Origin: Verrucomicrobiota bacterium | GTDB taxonomy: Bacteria; Verrucomicrobiota; Verrucomicrobiia; Limisphaerales; JAHDYP01 | DNA length: 64,000 nucleotides | Direction of reading: 5' to 3' | Assembly (NCBI GenBank): GCA_023383055.1 | Contig: JAHDYP010000001.1 | Location: forward strand, 1-64,000 | Part shown: positions 19,932 to 28,962 of the stretch, in pieces | Numbering within the stretch: the first letter of the stretch is position 1 | Layout of the letters: each line of letters starts with the position of its first letter | Translations under genes and position numbers: made by a program | The notes under the pieces: generated by a model | Seen by the model: only the letters and a program-made list of their open reading frames with translations | What the model was told of the DNA's origin: nothing | Databases searched by the model: none

Positions 19932-22172
19932 ATGCAGAAAAACGCGGAAAAGCAGAAACTGACGTTGCAAACCCTGCCCAGCGACGACGTGCGCCAGATC
20001 ATGTGGCGGTACGCGGATCGGTATGATCTGGCCATGCTGGTGCAGTCTTCCCGGGGCGTTGCCCGCGGGTTGGTCGCCCGGTTGGTCGCCGAAGGCGCCC
20101 GCAACTCGCATGAGTGGAACGTCCAGAAAGCCCAACTGCTGCCCGCGTTCGACGAAAGCGGGATCACGGCAGCTTTCCTCGATCCCGAGTATGGCGGGTA
20201 TCTCGAGGGTCCCAAGAACCTGGCGCTGGCGTTGATCGCCTTCGAGCTGTCGTGGGTCGACGCCGGGGCGGCGACCTGCAGCCTGGCCGGCAACCTCGGT
20301 TTGGCGCCTATCCACGAGTGCGGCACCCCCGAGCAGCGTGCGCATTACATGGCTTTGGCTACGCCGCCGCCGCCAGGCGAACAACGCCGGCAGATCCGGG
20401 CCGCCTTTGCGCTGACGGAACCCCTTCCGTTTGTCGGGGTTGAAACCGGCATGTTGAGCGGCAAGGTGCGGGTCGCCGAATGGGTGCACGACCAGGAACC
20501 CCTGCTCCAGGTGGACAAACGCGGCCGGTTCATCACGAACATGGGCTTTGCCGACGTTGTCACGGTCGCGGTGGACTCGGGTGACCCCCGAATCAAAGGC
20601 AGCTGCATGATCATCCTCGAGGAAACCGACCCGGGAACGTTCGATCGCGGGGTGCCCACCAAAAAACTCGTGCATCAGCTCTCGTCCACCCGGGATCCCG
20701 CTTTCAGCCAGCGGGTGCCGGCCAGCCGGATCATCGGGGGTTACACCATCAAGGACGGGATGATCATCCCGAAGTATTCGCATGGCGAGATCATCGAGGC
20801 CGTGTTCAAGCGTACCCGGGTGACGGTCGGCCTCATGACTGCCGCCAAACTGCTCTCGGCCATCGAACCCATCATCATGTATCAGCGACGCCGGTTCCGC
20901 GGCGGCGAAACCAGCGGCCCCGGATCCCCCCGCTACGATCTCGGCCTGCAACAGAAGGAGGATGTGCTGCATCGGTTGGTCGATATTTGGGCCACCGGCG
21001 AAGCCAGCGCCTCCCTGGGCTTTGCCGCTGCCCGGCTGTTCGATGAACTCGACCCGCTCGAGCACCGCAAAGACCAAATCCTCGCCGAACGCAAAGTCGA
21101 GGGGAGCCGGGCCCAACTCAAAGCGATGGCCAAGGTTCAGAAGGACTCCTTGGAATGGCTGCAACTGCGATCGCAACCGGCCGGGAAAGGCGACGACGCC
21201 CGGATGGCCGAGCTCGAGGCCGATCCGCTGGTCCAGTTCGCCCTCAACGATTCGGTCGCCAACGTCTATTGCCCGGCCTGCAAACTCTGGAACACCGGCC
21301 ACGGGGCGAATGTGATGCGCGAAGCCGTCAGCCTGATGGGCGGCTACGGCGTCACGGAAGATTGCCCGGGTTTCCTCGGCCACAAATGGATGGATGCGCA
21401 ACTCGAAGCCACCTACGAAGGACCCGAAGCGGTCCAGCGCCGCCAACTCTCCGTGACCATGACCAACGAGCTGTTCCTCGCCCAGTTCCAATGCTGGATC
21501 CAGGAACTCCGATCGCTGGCAAGCGATCACCCGGGAACGGGCGCCTGCACCCTGGCCAGCGCCATGCAACTCTGGCTCTGGACGCTGAACCATCTGCAAA
21601 CCGCCCGGGACGCGGACGGGGCGAAGCTCTACCAAAGCGCCCGACAAGGGGTGACCTTCCCCCTCGCGGATGCGCTCTGCTGGCTGCTTTCGGCGCGTTG
21701 TCAGATCCTCGACCTGCTCGAACTGCGGACGAAAGGCCCCTCGAACCCGTCGCTGGCCGAGGGACTCGAAAGCCTGGTCAGTTTCTTCAGCGACCTCGCC
21801 CACGTGCAATCCGCGCGGGCTGCGGGCGAAGTCAGCCGCATCTGCGCCGACCTGGTCTACGGTTACCGGCGGCATCCGGCGTGGACCGGCGACAGCTGCC
21901 GCGCCTGTTATGGGGCGGAGGACCTGGACGCCTTGGAAGGCATCATCCCGGGCATCGCCGGTTCCGCACGGGCCTACGGCGACGTCACCGAGCCCGGCCA
22001 GGAGCATCCCGCCAAGGCGGGGCCCTGCGCCTGCTTCGACGGAACCGAGCCTTTCGTCCGGTTGCGGATGAAACTCGACGGTTGTCTGACCGGGGCGCGG
22101 CTGGCGAAGGATCGGGCGGCGGAATCCCTGACCGCCGTCATGATCCGTGAAGCCCTCGATTATCCGGCATGA
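19932..22172 (+). CDS. Acyl-CoA dehydrogenase family protein, long form (746 aa)
   Basis: AAFLDPEYGGYLEGPKNLALALIAFELSWVDAG, SLMGGYGVTEDCPGFLGHKWMDAQLEATYEGPEAVQRRQLS. Confidence 0.78.
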   Translation: MQKNAEKQKLTLQTLPSDDVRQIMWRYADRYDLAMLVQSSRGVARGLVARLVAEGARNSHEWNVQKAQLLPAFDESGITAAFLDPEYGGYLEGPKNLALALIAFELSWVDAGAATCSLAGNLGLAPIHECGTPEQRAHYMALATPPPPGEQRRQIRAAFALTEPLPFVGVETGMLSGKVRVAEWVHDQEPLLQVDKRGRFITNMGFADVVTVAVDSGDPRIKGSCMIILEETDPGTFDRGVPTKKLVHQLSSTRDPAFSQRVPASRIIGGYTIKDGMIIPKYSHGEIIEAVFKRTRVTVGLMTAAKLLSAIEPIIMYQRRRFRGGETSGPGSPRYDLGLQQKEDVLHRLVDIWATGEASASLGFAAARLFDELDPLEHRKDQILAERKVEGSRAQLKAMAKVQKDSLEWLQLRSQPAGKGDDARMAELEADPLVQFALNDSVANVYCPACKLWNTGHGANVMREAVSLMGGYGVTEDCPGFLGHKWMDAQLEATYEGPEAVQRRQLSVTMTNELFLAQFQCWIQELRSLASDHPGTGACTLASAMQLWLWTLNHLQTARDADGAKLYQSARQGVTFPLADALCWLLSARCQILDLLELRTKGPSNPSLAEGLESLVSFFSDLAHVQSARAAGEVSRICADLVYGYRRHPAWTGDSCRACYGAEDLDALEGIIPGIAGSARAYGDVTEPGQEHPAKAGPCACFDGTEPFVRLRMKLDGCLTGARLAKDRAAESLTAVMIREALDYPA

Positions 22173-24046
22173 GCGAGCTCGCCTCCCCGGCCTCAACCGC
22201 GGCAGTCGAACGTCCGCGAATGGATGTCGATATCGTGTGCGTGGGGTTCGGCCCCGCCACCGGCGGGTTTCTCACCACGCTGACCCGTGGAATGCTCAAT
22301 CCCGATGGCACACCCAAACTCGAAAGCCAAGCCGCGCCAGGTCTGCCGCCCCAGGTCATCTGTTACGAACGAGCGGATGATATCGGCTTCGGCGTCTCCG
22401 GAGTCGTAACCCGGGCCCGGGGCATCCGCGCCAGCTACCCGGAGCTCGATCCCCGACAGATCCCGATGGCGAGCCCGGTGACGAGCGAGAAGGTGGTTTA
22501 CCTCTTGGATCCGGTCGGGGCAAGCCGGCGGCCCTGGGCCATGCGCGTGGCTGACCACTGCTTCCGCACGTTCAAAGGGCTTTTACCCTACCACGCCGAA
22601 GCGGTCGAACTGCCCTGGACTCCCTCCTTCATGCACAAACACGATGGATGGGTCTGTTCCCTCGGCCAGTTCAACCAGTGGGTCGGCAGCCAGTTGATGG
22701 GATCAGGCGCCGTCCAGATCTGGCCGGCCACGCCGGTGGCCCAGGCCATCCTCCAGGACGGCCGCGTCGCGGGCGTTCAGTTGATGGACCAGGGCACCGA
22801 TAAGTCGGGCCAACCGGCCGAGGGTTACCTGCCCGGAGCCGAGGTCCGCGCGGCCTTGACGGTCGTCGGCGACGGTCCCGTGGGCGCTATCGGCCAGCAG
22901 TTGGACCAGGCGTTTGGCTTGCCCGAGGGCCATGCCCTGCGCGATTGGGCGGTGGGCATGAAATTCGTGGTCGAACTGCCCGAGCAGACCCAACTCTCGC
23001 CAGGAACGGTCATTCACACCCTCGGATTTCCTGAGCCTGAGATCTTCGGATTCCTGTACGTGCACCCGGACCGGGTCGCGTCGCTCGGCATCTTTGTGCC
23101 GTCGTGGTTCGACAGCCCGGTGCGCACCGCGTACCGGTATCTCCAGCATTGGATGCTGCACCCCTATCTCTGGCAGCACCTGAAGGGCGCTCAACTCCGA
23201 TCCTGGGGCGCCAAAACCCTGCAGGAATCGGGACGCCGCGGCGAACCCCGGCTCGTCGGCGACGGCTATGCCCGCATCGGCGAAGGCTCCGGCAGCACCA
23301 ACGTCCTCACCGGCTCCGGCGTCGATGAAGCCTGGTCCACCGGAGTTCAACTGGGCGAAAGCGTGCTCGAACTGCTCGAGCAGCGGAAACCTTTCACCCG
23401 CGAGAACCTCGAAGCGACCTACGTGCGCCGGCGCCGCGCCAGCTGGGTCGAGAGCGAAGGCCGCGTCGCGGAAAGGTCGCGCGACGGTTTTCACCGGGGT
23501 GTCATCACCGGATTGATCGGAATGGCGCTCACCGGAATGACCGGTGGCCGATTCTTCCTGCGCGGCAAACCGCTTCTCCCGCATGAACGCTATAAGAGCC
23601 TCGAGTCGTTCTACCGCGACAAACTGCCGGCGGCACGCATCCGCCAAATCCTGGAGGATTGCCGCGCCCGCAATATTCCGGCGCATGCGGCACTGATGGA
23701 CGCGGTGGGTTGGCCGGCGATCCCTTACGATGGCCGGTTGATGTTGACCCAGCAGGACGCCCTGCTGATCGGCGGCAAAGTCCAGGCCCCACCCGGTTAT
23801 GCCGATCACGTGGTGTTCCTTTACCCCAGCATCTGCGCAACCTGCGGACCGCAGGTTTGTGTCGAGGCCTGCTCGGGGCAGGCCATCACCCCAGGCGAAA
23901 ACGGCGTGCCCCAGTTCGATCGCGAGAAATGCGTGCATTGCGGCGCATGCCTCTGGAATTGCTCCCGACCCATCCGGCCCGGCTCAACCCGGACCAACCT
24001 GGCTTTTCGCGCCGGCGCCGGCGGCCTGCATTCGGCGGAGAACTGA
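22169..24046 (+). CDS. ETF-quinone oxidoreductase-like flavoprotein with C-terminal ferredoxin-like Fe-S domain
   Basis: N-terminal dinucleotide-binding region DIVCVGFGPATGGFLTTL; AWSTGVQLGESVLELL; C-terminal CATCGPQVCVEAC...CVHCGACLWNCSRP; ATGA overlap with the acyl-CoA dehydrogenase gene. Confidence 0.8.
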   Translation: MSELASPASTAAVERPRMDVDIVCVGFGPATGGFLTTLTRGMLNPDGTPKLESQAAPGLPPQVICYERADDIGFGVSGVVTRARGIRASYPELDPRQIPMASPVTSEKVVYLLDPVGASRRPWAMRVADHCFRTFKGLLPYHAEAVELPWTPSFMHKHDGWVCSLGQFNQWVGSQLMGSGAVQIWPATPVAQAILQDGRVAGVQLMDQGTDKSGQPAEGYLPGAEVRAALTVVGDGPVGAIGQQLDQAFGLPEGHALRDWAVGMKFVVELPEQTQLSPGTVIHTLGFPEPEIFGFLYVHPDRVASLGIFVPSWFDSPVRTAYRYLQHWMLHPYLWQHLKGAQLRSWGAKTLQESGRRGEPRLVGDGYARIGEGSGSTNVLTGSGVDEAWSTGVQLGESVLELLEQRKPFTRENLEATYVRRRRASWVESEGRVAERSRDGFHRGVITGLIGMALTGMTGGRFFLRGKPLLPHERYKSLESFYRDKLPAARIRQILEDCRARNIPAHAALMDAVGWPAIPYDGRLMLTQQDALLIGGKVQAPPGYADHVVFLYPSICATCGPQVCVEACSGQAITPGENGVPQFDREKCVHCGACLWNCSRPIRPGSTRTNLAFRAGAGGLHSAEN

Positions 24047-24294
24047 CCCGGCAGTCTGCCAACCATCCCGGTCATCGGGTCCGGGAGAAAGATGAACTAC
24101 GCCCGGATTCCCCACGCCACTCCGAAAGCAATCAGCAGGAACGGCGCGAGCGAGACGCAAGGAACCGTGCGCGCTTCCGCTTCACTCCGTTACGCGGCAC
24201 GCGAGGCGGCAGGACCTTGCCGAAAAGTGACTTGAAGGAAACGGTCCGACCCTGTTTTATCCCCGCAGCATGGCGATCCCCAGCCATCATTGAT

Positions 24295-24954
24295 ATGAGC
24301 CTGAATTCCAGCTCAAAGGCGTGGCCGGCGTCGTTCGCCGTGCTGGTCCTGGCCCTGATCGCGCAGTCAGCACTGCTCTATCCCCGGCTGAAGGTCAAGG
24401 ACGCGGAGATTGCCGCCCTCAAGGAGACCGCCCAGGCCAGGGACCAAAGCGACTCCACCCGCGATGCTCCGGCGCGGTTGGCCGCGCAGTCCGAGGAACT
24501 GGCACGCCTGCGCAAAGACAACCAGGAACTGCACCGCCTTAGAAACGAGGTCCGCCAGTTGCGCGAGGCCACGCAGCAGGCCGCCAAGCCAGCCCCGGCA
24601 ACCCCGCTGGCCGCACCCGCACCCGATCTCTTGAATCAACTGCAGCGGCAAGTGCAACAACTCCAGGCGGAGAACAACCAGTTGCGGGCCGACCAGCAGC
24701 AAGTTCTGCAAGTCCAGGCTCAGGCCCAGGCGCACGTCGCCCTGTGCCTCAACAACCTGCGCCACCTCGATGGCGCCAAACAGCAATGGGCCCTGGAGAC
24801 CCGCCAACCGGCGGAAGCGCTGCCCGAACCGGCCGATCTCGAGCCCTATCTCCCGGATCCTGCCCGGTGGACCTGTCCGGCCGGCGGCGTTTACACCTTG
24901 AACGCGGTGGGGATGCCGCCCACGTGCAGCGTCCCCGGTCACGCGTTGCCCTGA
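24295..24954 (+). CDS. Membrane-anchored coiled-coil protein with pilin-like C-terminal region
   Basis: One N-terminal TM, long coiled coil, C-terminal CLNNLRHLDGAKQQWALE...CPAGGVYTLNAVGMPPTCSVPGH. Confidence 0.65.
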   Translation: MSLNSSSKAWPASFAVLVLALIAQSALLYPRLKVKDAEIAALKETAQARDQSDSTRDAPARLAAQSEELARLRKDNQELHRLRNEVRQLREATQQAAKPAPATPLAAPAPDLLNQLQRQVQQLQAENNQLRADQQQVLQVQAQAQAHVALCLNNLRHLDGAKQQWALETRQPAEALPEPADLEPYLPDPARWTCPAGGVYTLNAVGMPPTCSVPGHALP

Positions 24955-25004
24955 CCGGTATCACCTCCGGAATGAAGCCATTCGGTGCATTACCCCATAC
25001 GCCC

Positions 25005-25631
25005 ATGAAAAAATCCAACCTCCTCCGATACCTCGTGAGCTGCGGTCTGCTGCTTGCGACAAGCCTGCCAACTGCCGCCCAACCGGCCGGCGTTTCACTC
25101 GAGAACCCCGCGCCGGTCAAGGAGCCGGACGTGATTTACGTGCCGACGCCGCAACCCGCGGTCGATCGGATGCTCGAGATGGCGAAGATCGAGAAGGGCG
25201 ATCTGTTATATGATCTGGGTTGCGGGGATGGGCGCATCGTGGTGACGGCGGCCAAGCGCTTTGGGATCAAGGCCGTCGGTTACGACATCGATCCTGAACG
25301 GATCAAGGAATCCCGGGAAAACGTCCGGACCAACGGCGTCGAACACCTCGTGACGATCAAACAGGAGGACATCTTTACCCTCGACCTGCGCGAGGCCAAT
25401 GTCGTCACGCTCTACCTCCTGCCGCAGCTCAACGTCCGGCTCATGCCCCAGCTCCGCCAGCTCAAACCCGGATCGCGCATCGTCTCCCACGATTTTGACA
25501 TGCGCGGCGCCGAGCCCAACGAAGTCGCGAAGGTCATGGTGGCGTACGAGGATGGCGACACGGTCGAGCATACGATCTACAAGTGGATCGTCCCCTGGCG
25601 CGAACAAAAGGACGCCGCGTCCGGCCAGTGA
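25005..25631 (+). CDS. Class I SAM-dependent methyltransferase with predicted signal peptide
   Basis: MKKSNLLRYLVSCGLLLATSLPTAAQ signal; LLYDLGCGDGRIVVTAAKRFGIKAVGYDIDPE. Confidence 0.82.
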   Translation: MKKSNLLRYLVSCGLLLATSLPTAAQPAGVSLENPAPVKEPDVIYVPTPQPAVDRMLEMAKIEKGDLLYDLGCGDGRIVVTAAKRFGIKAVGYDIDPERIKESRENVRTNGVEHLVTIKQEDIFTLDLREANVVTLYLLPQLNVRLMPQLRQLKPGSRIVSHDFDMRGAEPNEVAKVMVAYEDGDTVEHTIYKWIVPWREQKDAASGQ

Positions 25632-25641
25632 CCTGAGCGGC

Positions 25642-26481
25642 TCAGGCTTGAGCGGGCACGGCCAGAACCGGGCAGCGGGCGCCCCGGAGCACCTGCTCGG
25701 TGGTGCTGCCCCGGAGGGCATCGAGGAATCCGTCCCGGCCCGCGGTCGGCATCACAATCAGATCGGCATCGTGATCTTCGCTCGTGTTCAGGATCCCATC
25801 CACCACATCGCCGGAAACGATCTTGTTCTCGAAGGTCCACCCGGGTTGCAGCGGGCGCTCGGGCTGGGGTGCGGTCTCGGCCTCGCCCACGTGCAACAGG
25901 GTGAAGTGAACCCGCGGGCAGCCCAGGGCGCGGGCAATGCAGGCGGCGGCGTCCAGACCGTTCTGGGGTTCGGGGGCGTGGTCGACGGGGACGAGGATAT
26001 GCTGGAGCCGGACGCTGCCGTTCTCGGTGGAGACGAAGCCGACGACGCGGCGGGGAACGAAGAGGGTCATGAGGCGGGAATGCCGGGCGATCGGCTCGGC
26101 GATGGAGCGATTGATCCAGCGGGAGAACCCGCAGCGCTGATGCGTGGCGAGCACGATCAGATCGGGCTCGTGGTCGGACAGGTACTTCAGGATCGTCCGC
26201 ACCGGATCGTCGCCGGAACGTTTGACCTTGTGCACCTCGAGCCCCAGGTTGCGCACCTCTTCCTTCGAACTCCCCGGGGCGATCAGACCCCAGCGTTCAA
26301 GGGCCTCGCGGACGCTCGGAAAATCGTCCCAGTCGATTTCCTTGGCGTCGGGATTCGCGTGAAGTATGTCGAGTTCCGCCTTGGCGCCCAGGGCGAGTTT
26401 GACCGCGTGGAGGAAGGCGGCTTCATCGCCGGGGCTGAAGTCCGAAGGATGAAAGATGCTGGTAAGCGCGTAAGGGATCAT
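25642..26481 (-). CDS. Tandem universal stress protein (two Usp domains)
   Basis: MIPYALTSIFHPSDFSPGDE...DLIVLATHQRCGFSRW...HILVPVDHAPEPQNG...DLIVMPTAGRDGFLDALRGSTTEQVLRGARCPVLAVP; ATG 26481 gives a 4-nt overlap with hemH. Confidence 0.85.
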   Translation of the reverse strand: MIPYALTSIFHPSDFSPGDEAAFLHAVKLALGAKAELDILHANPDAKEIDWDDFPSVREALERWGLIAPGSSKEEVRNLGLEVHKVKRSGDDPVRTILKYLSDHEPDLIVLATHQRCGFSRWINRSIAEPIARHSRLMTLFVPRRVVGFVSTENGSVRLQHILVPVDHAPEPQNGLDAAACIARALGCPRVHFTLLHVGEAETAPQPERPLQPGWTFENKIVSGDVVDGILNTSEDHDADLIVMPTAGRDGFLDALRGSTTEQVLRGARCPVLAVPAQA

Positions 26482-27524
26482 GACGGAGATGCGTTGGGCG
26501 CGAGCGCGCTCGACGAACGGGTGAACCGGGCCACCATGTTCTCGAGCGCATGGATCCACGATGGATGCTCGTTCAAACAGGGAATCAGGGCGAAGTCCGT
26601 GCCGCCGGCCGAGAGGAAGGTCTCGCGTCCGCGGATGCCGATTTCCTCGATGGTTTCGAGGCAATCACTCACGAAGGCCGGGCAGATCACCCTCAGGCGG
26701 CGCACGCCTTCCCGGGCGAGTCGTTCGAGCTCGAGATCGGTATACGGTTTGAGCCAGGGATCGCGTCCGAGCCGGGACTGGAAGGACACCGAGTAACGGA
26801 TGACGGCGGCTTTCCGGACAAAGGCGTCGACGGTGCGAAAGCACTGTGCCCGGTAACACGTGGCCAGGGCCGGGCCGCCCTGACGGCAGCAATCCGGACT
26901 TTGCAGGCAATGGCCGCCGGTCGGATCCGACTTGCGGAGGTGCCGTTCCGGGATGCCGTGGAAGCTGAACAACAGGTGGTCCTGCTCGTAGTCCAGATGG
27001 TCCCGGGCACTGTCCACCAGAGCGGCCACGTAATCCTCCCGGTCAAAGTAGGGAGGTTCGACCGTAAGCCGGACGTGCGGCGCCCGGCGAGCCAGCACGG
27101 CTCGAACCCGCTCGACGGCGGTTTCGTAGCTGGACATGGCGAAGTGCGGGAAGAGCGGGATCAAATGGAGTTCGGTGACGCCCCGGCGTGAGAGAACCTC
27201 GATGGCCGTTTCGATGGAGGGATTTTGGTAGCGCATCGCCAGTTCCACCGGGACGGAGACTCGGGCCTGGAGCGCCGACTGAACCTTTCGGCTGATGACG
27301 ACCAGGGGCGAGCCTTCAGGAGTCCAAATCGTGTGATACGCCTCGGCTGATTGTTTCGGGCGAAACGGCAGAATCAGGCCGTGCACCACCAGAAACCGGA
27401 TTGGCCAGGGCGCGTCCAGCACCCGTCCGTCCATGAGAAACGCGCGGAGGTAGCGGCGGACATCAGGGACCGACGGGGAGTCCGGGGAACCGAGGTTGAC
27501 GAGCAGAACTCCTTTGGCACTCAT
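26478..27524 (-). CDS. hemH: Ferrochelatase
   Basis: GVLLVNLGSPDSPSVPDVRRYLRAFL, LFSFHGIPERHLRKSDPTGGHC, VICPAFVSDCLETIEEIG. Confidence 0.95.
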   Translation of the reverse strand: MSAKGVLLVNLGSPDSPSVPDVRRYLRAFLMDGRVLDAPWPIRFLVVHGLILPFRPKQSAEAYHTIWTPEGSPLVVISRKVQSALQARVSVPVELAMRYQNPSIETAIEVLSRRGVTELHLIPLFPHFAMSSYETAVERVRAVLARRAPHVRLTVEPPYFDREDYVAALVDSARDHLDYEQDHLLFSFHGIPERHLRKSDPTGGHCLQSPDCCRQGGPALATCYRAQCFRTVDAFVRKAAVIRYSVSFQSRLGRDPWLKPYTDLELERLAREGVRRLRVICPAFVSDCLETIEEIGIRGRETFLSAGGTDFALIPCLNEHPSWIHALENMVARFTRSSSALAPNASPS

Positions 27525-28945
27525 GGGTGGAGGGGAGGGGAGGGGTCACCGGCGGTTCCGCCCGAAGTCGCGCCAGGCTTGACCAGGAACGCCCCAATCC
27601 GCTCAGCCACGTCGTTGCCCGAGGCCATGGAATCGCCCAGCGAAATGCCGTCGCGGTAGTGTCCGGCGAAGAACAACCCGGGGGCTTGATGCTCGAGGCT
27701 GCTCATGAGTTGCTTGAACCGGCCGTAGCCAACCTCGTATTGGGGAATGGCCCGGGGATAATAGACATGGTGAAAAAAGGTGGGTTGTCCACGGACGCCC
27801 AACAGCACGCGGAGATCCTCCGTGACCAGCGCCGCCAGCTCCGCTCCGCCGCGTCCGGCCAATTCCGGGGACCGGGTGCCGCCCACATAACTCGTCAGTG
27901 TAACGTGGCCGGACGGGGCGCGATGCGGGAAGAGAGAGGAAGAGAATATGGTTCCCAGGATGCGGAAACCTTCCACCGCCGGAATCAGCATCCCGAAGCC
28001 GTCCAGGGGATGCGCGACATCCTCTCGGCGGAAGCCGAGCACCACGCTGGCCACCGGCGGATACTGGATCTCGCCCAGGGGCGCCAGACTCAGGTCATCC
28101 GCCCCCTCGAGCGTCAGTTCGGCCAGGCGATAGGCCGGGGCGGCGAGCAGCACGCCACAGTGCGGGATGGCCCGGTCGCGACCGTCGACGGTCACATGCC
28201 AGTCGGAACCCCGGCGTTGGAGGCGCGTGACCCGGGACTGCATTTGGAGCGCGCCCTCGAGGTGACGGCCGAGGCCATCGATCAATTCCTGGAGACCGTG
28301 TTCGAAGGAGAACTTGGGGGCGTTCTGCTTCGAGACCTCGGCGCGGCGGCGGCGTTCGCGCGCCCCGAGGATCTGGCCTTTGATGAGCGAGCCGTACTTT
28401 TGCTCGAGCGCGTGCAGTTTGGGGAAAGCCTGTTTCACCGAGAGCCGCGCGGGGTCGCCCGCATAAACCCCGGCCACAAAGGGGTTGATCGCGTAATCAA
28501 GGAACTCCCGGCCAATCCGGCGCAGCACGAAGTCGGCAAGGCTTTCTTCGATCTCCGGATCGGACCGGCGGATGAAGGGCTCGGCCAGCAGCCGCAGTTT
28601 GGCCGACCAGGAGAAAAGCGGAGTGGAGAAGAACGCGACGGGCGATCCGGGCAGGTTGACGAGACGTTTGCCCCGCACCAGATACCGGTTGCCGGCGGCG
28701 GGATTGGAGTAGAGCCGGCGGCCTTCGAGGCCCAGATCGCGGATCAACGCGACGATCTTGGGGGACGTCTCGAGCACCGTGTTGGGTCCGAACTCGGCCA
28801 GGTAACCGTCCTTCTCGACAGATTGAATGACGCCCCCGAGACGCGCCGAGGCCTCGTAAACCGTCACGGGCAGGTTCATCTGCCGGAGACGGTAGGCGGC
28901 GGTCAAACCGGTGATTCCTCCTCCAATAATGGCGATCGAGTGCAT
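27521..28945 (-). CDS. hemG: Protoporphyrinogen oxidase, FAD-dependent (HemG/HemY type)
   Basis: IAIIGGGITGLTAAYRLRQ; GGVIQSVEKDGYLAEFGPNTVL; PFVAGVYAGDPARLSVKQAFPKLHALE; LFFAGHYRDGISLGDSMASG. Confidence 0.93.
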   Translation of the reverse strand: MHSIAIIGGGITGLTAAYRLRQMNLPVTVYEASARLGGVIQSVEKDGYLAEFGPNTVLETSPKIVALIRDLGLEGRRLYSNPAAGNRYLVRGKRLVNLPGSPVAFFSTPLFSWSAKLRLLAEPFIRRSDPEIEESLADFVLRRIGREFLDYAINPFVAGVYAGDPARLSVKQAFPKLHALEQKYGSLIKGQILGARERRRRAEVSKQNAPKFSFEHGLQELIDGLGRHLEGALQMQSRVTRLQRRGSDWHVTVDGRDRAIPHCGVLLAAPAYRLAELTLEGADDLSLAPLGEIQYPPVASVVLGFRREDVAHPLDGFGMLIPAVEGFRILGTIFSSSLFPHRAPSGHVTLTSYVGGTRSPELAGRGGAELAALVTEDLRVLLGVRGQPTFFHHVYYPRAIPQYEVGYGRFKQLMSSLEHQAPGLFFAGHYRDGISLGDSMASGNDVAERIGAFLVKPGATSGGTAGDPSPPLHP

Positions 28946-28962
28946 GGCAAAGGTCCGATCGG

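Noticed and set aside
19914-22196. 760-aa minus-strand ORF opposite the acyl-CoA dehydrogenase
   Set aside because: Near-perfect antisense of a gene with clear family motifs; no recognisable motifs of its own.
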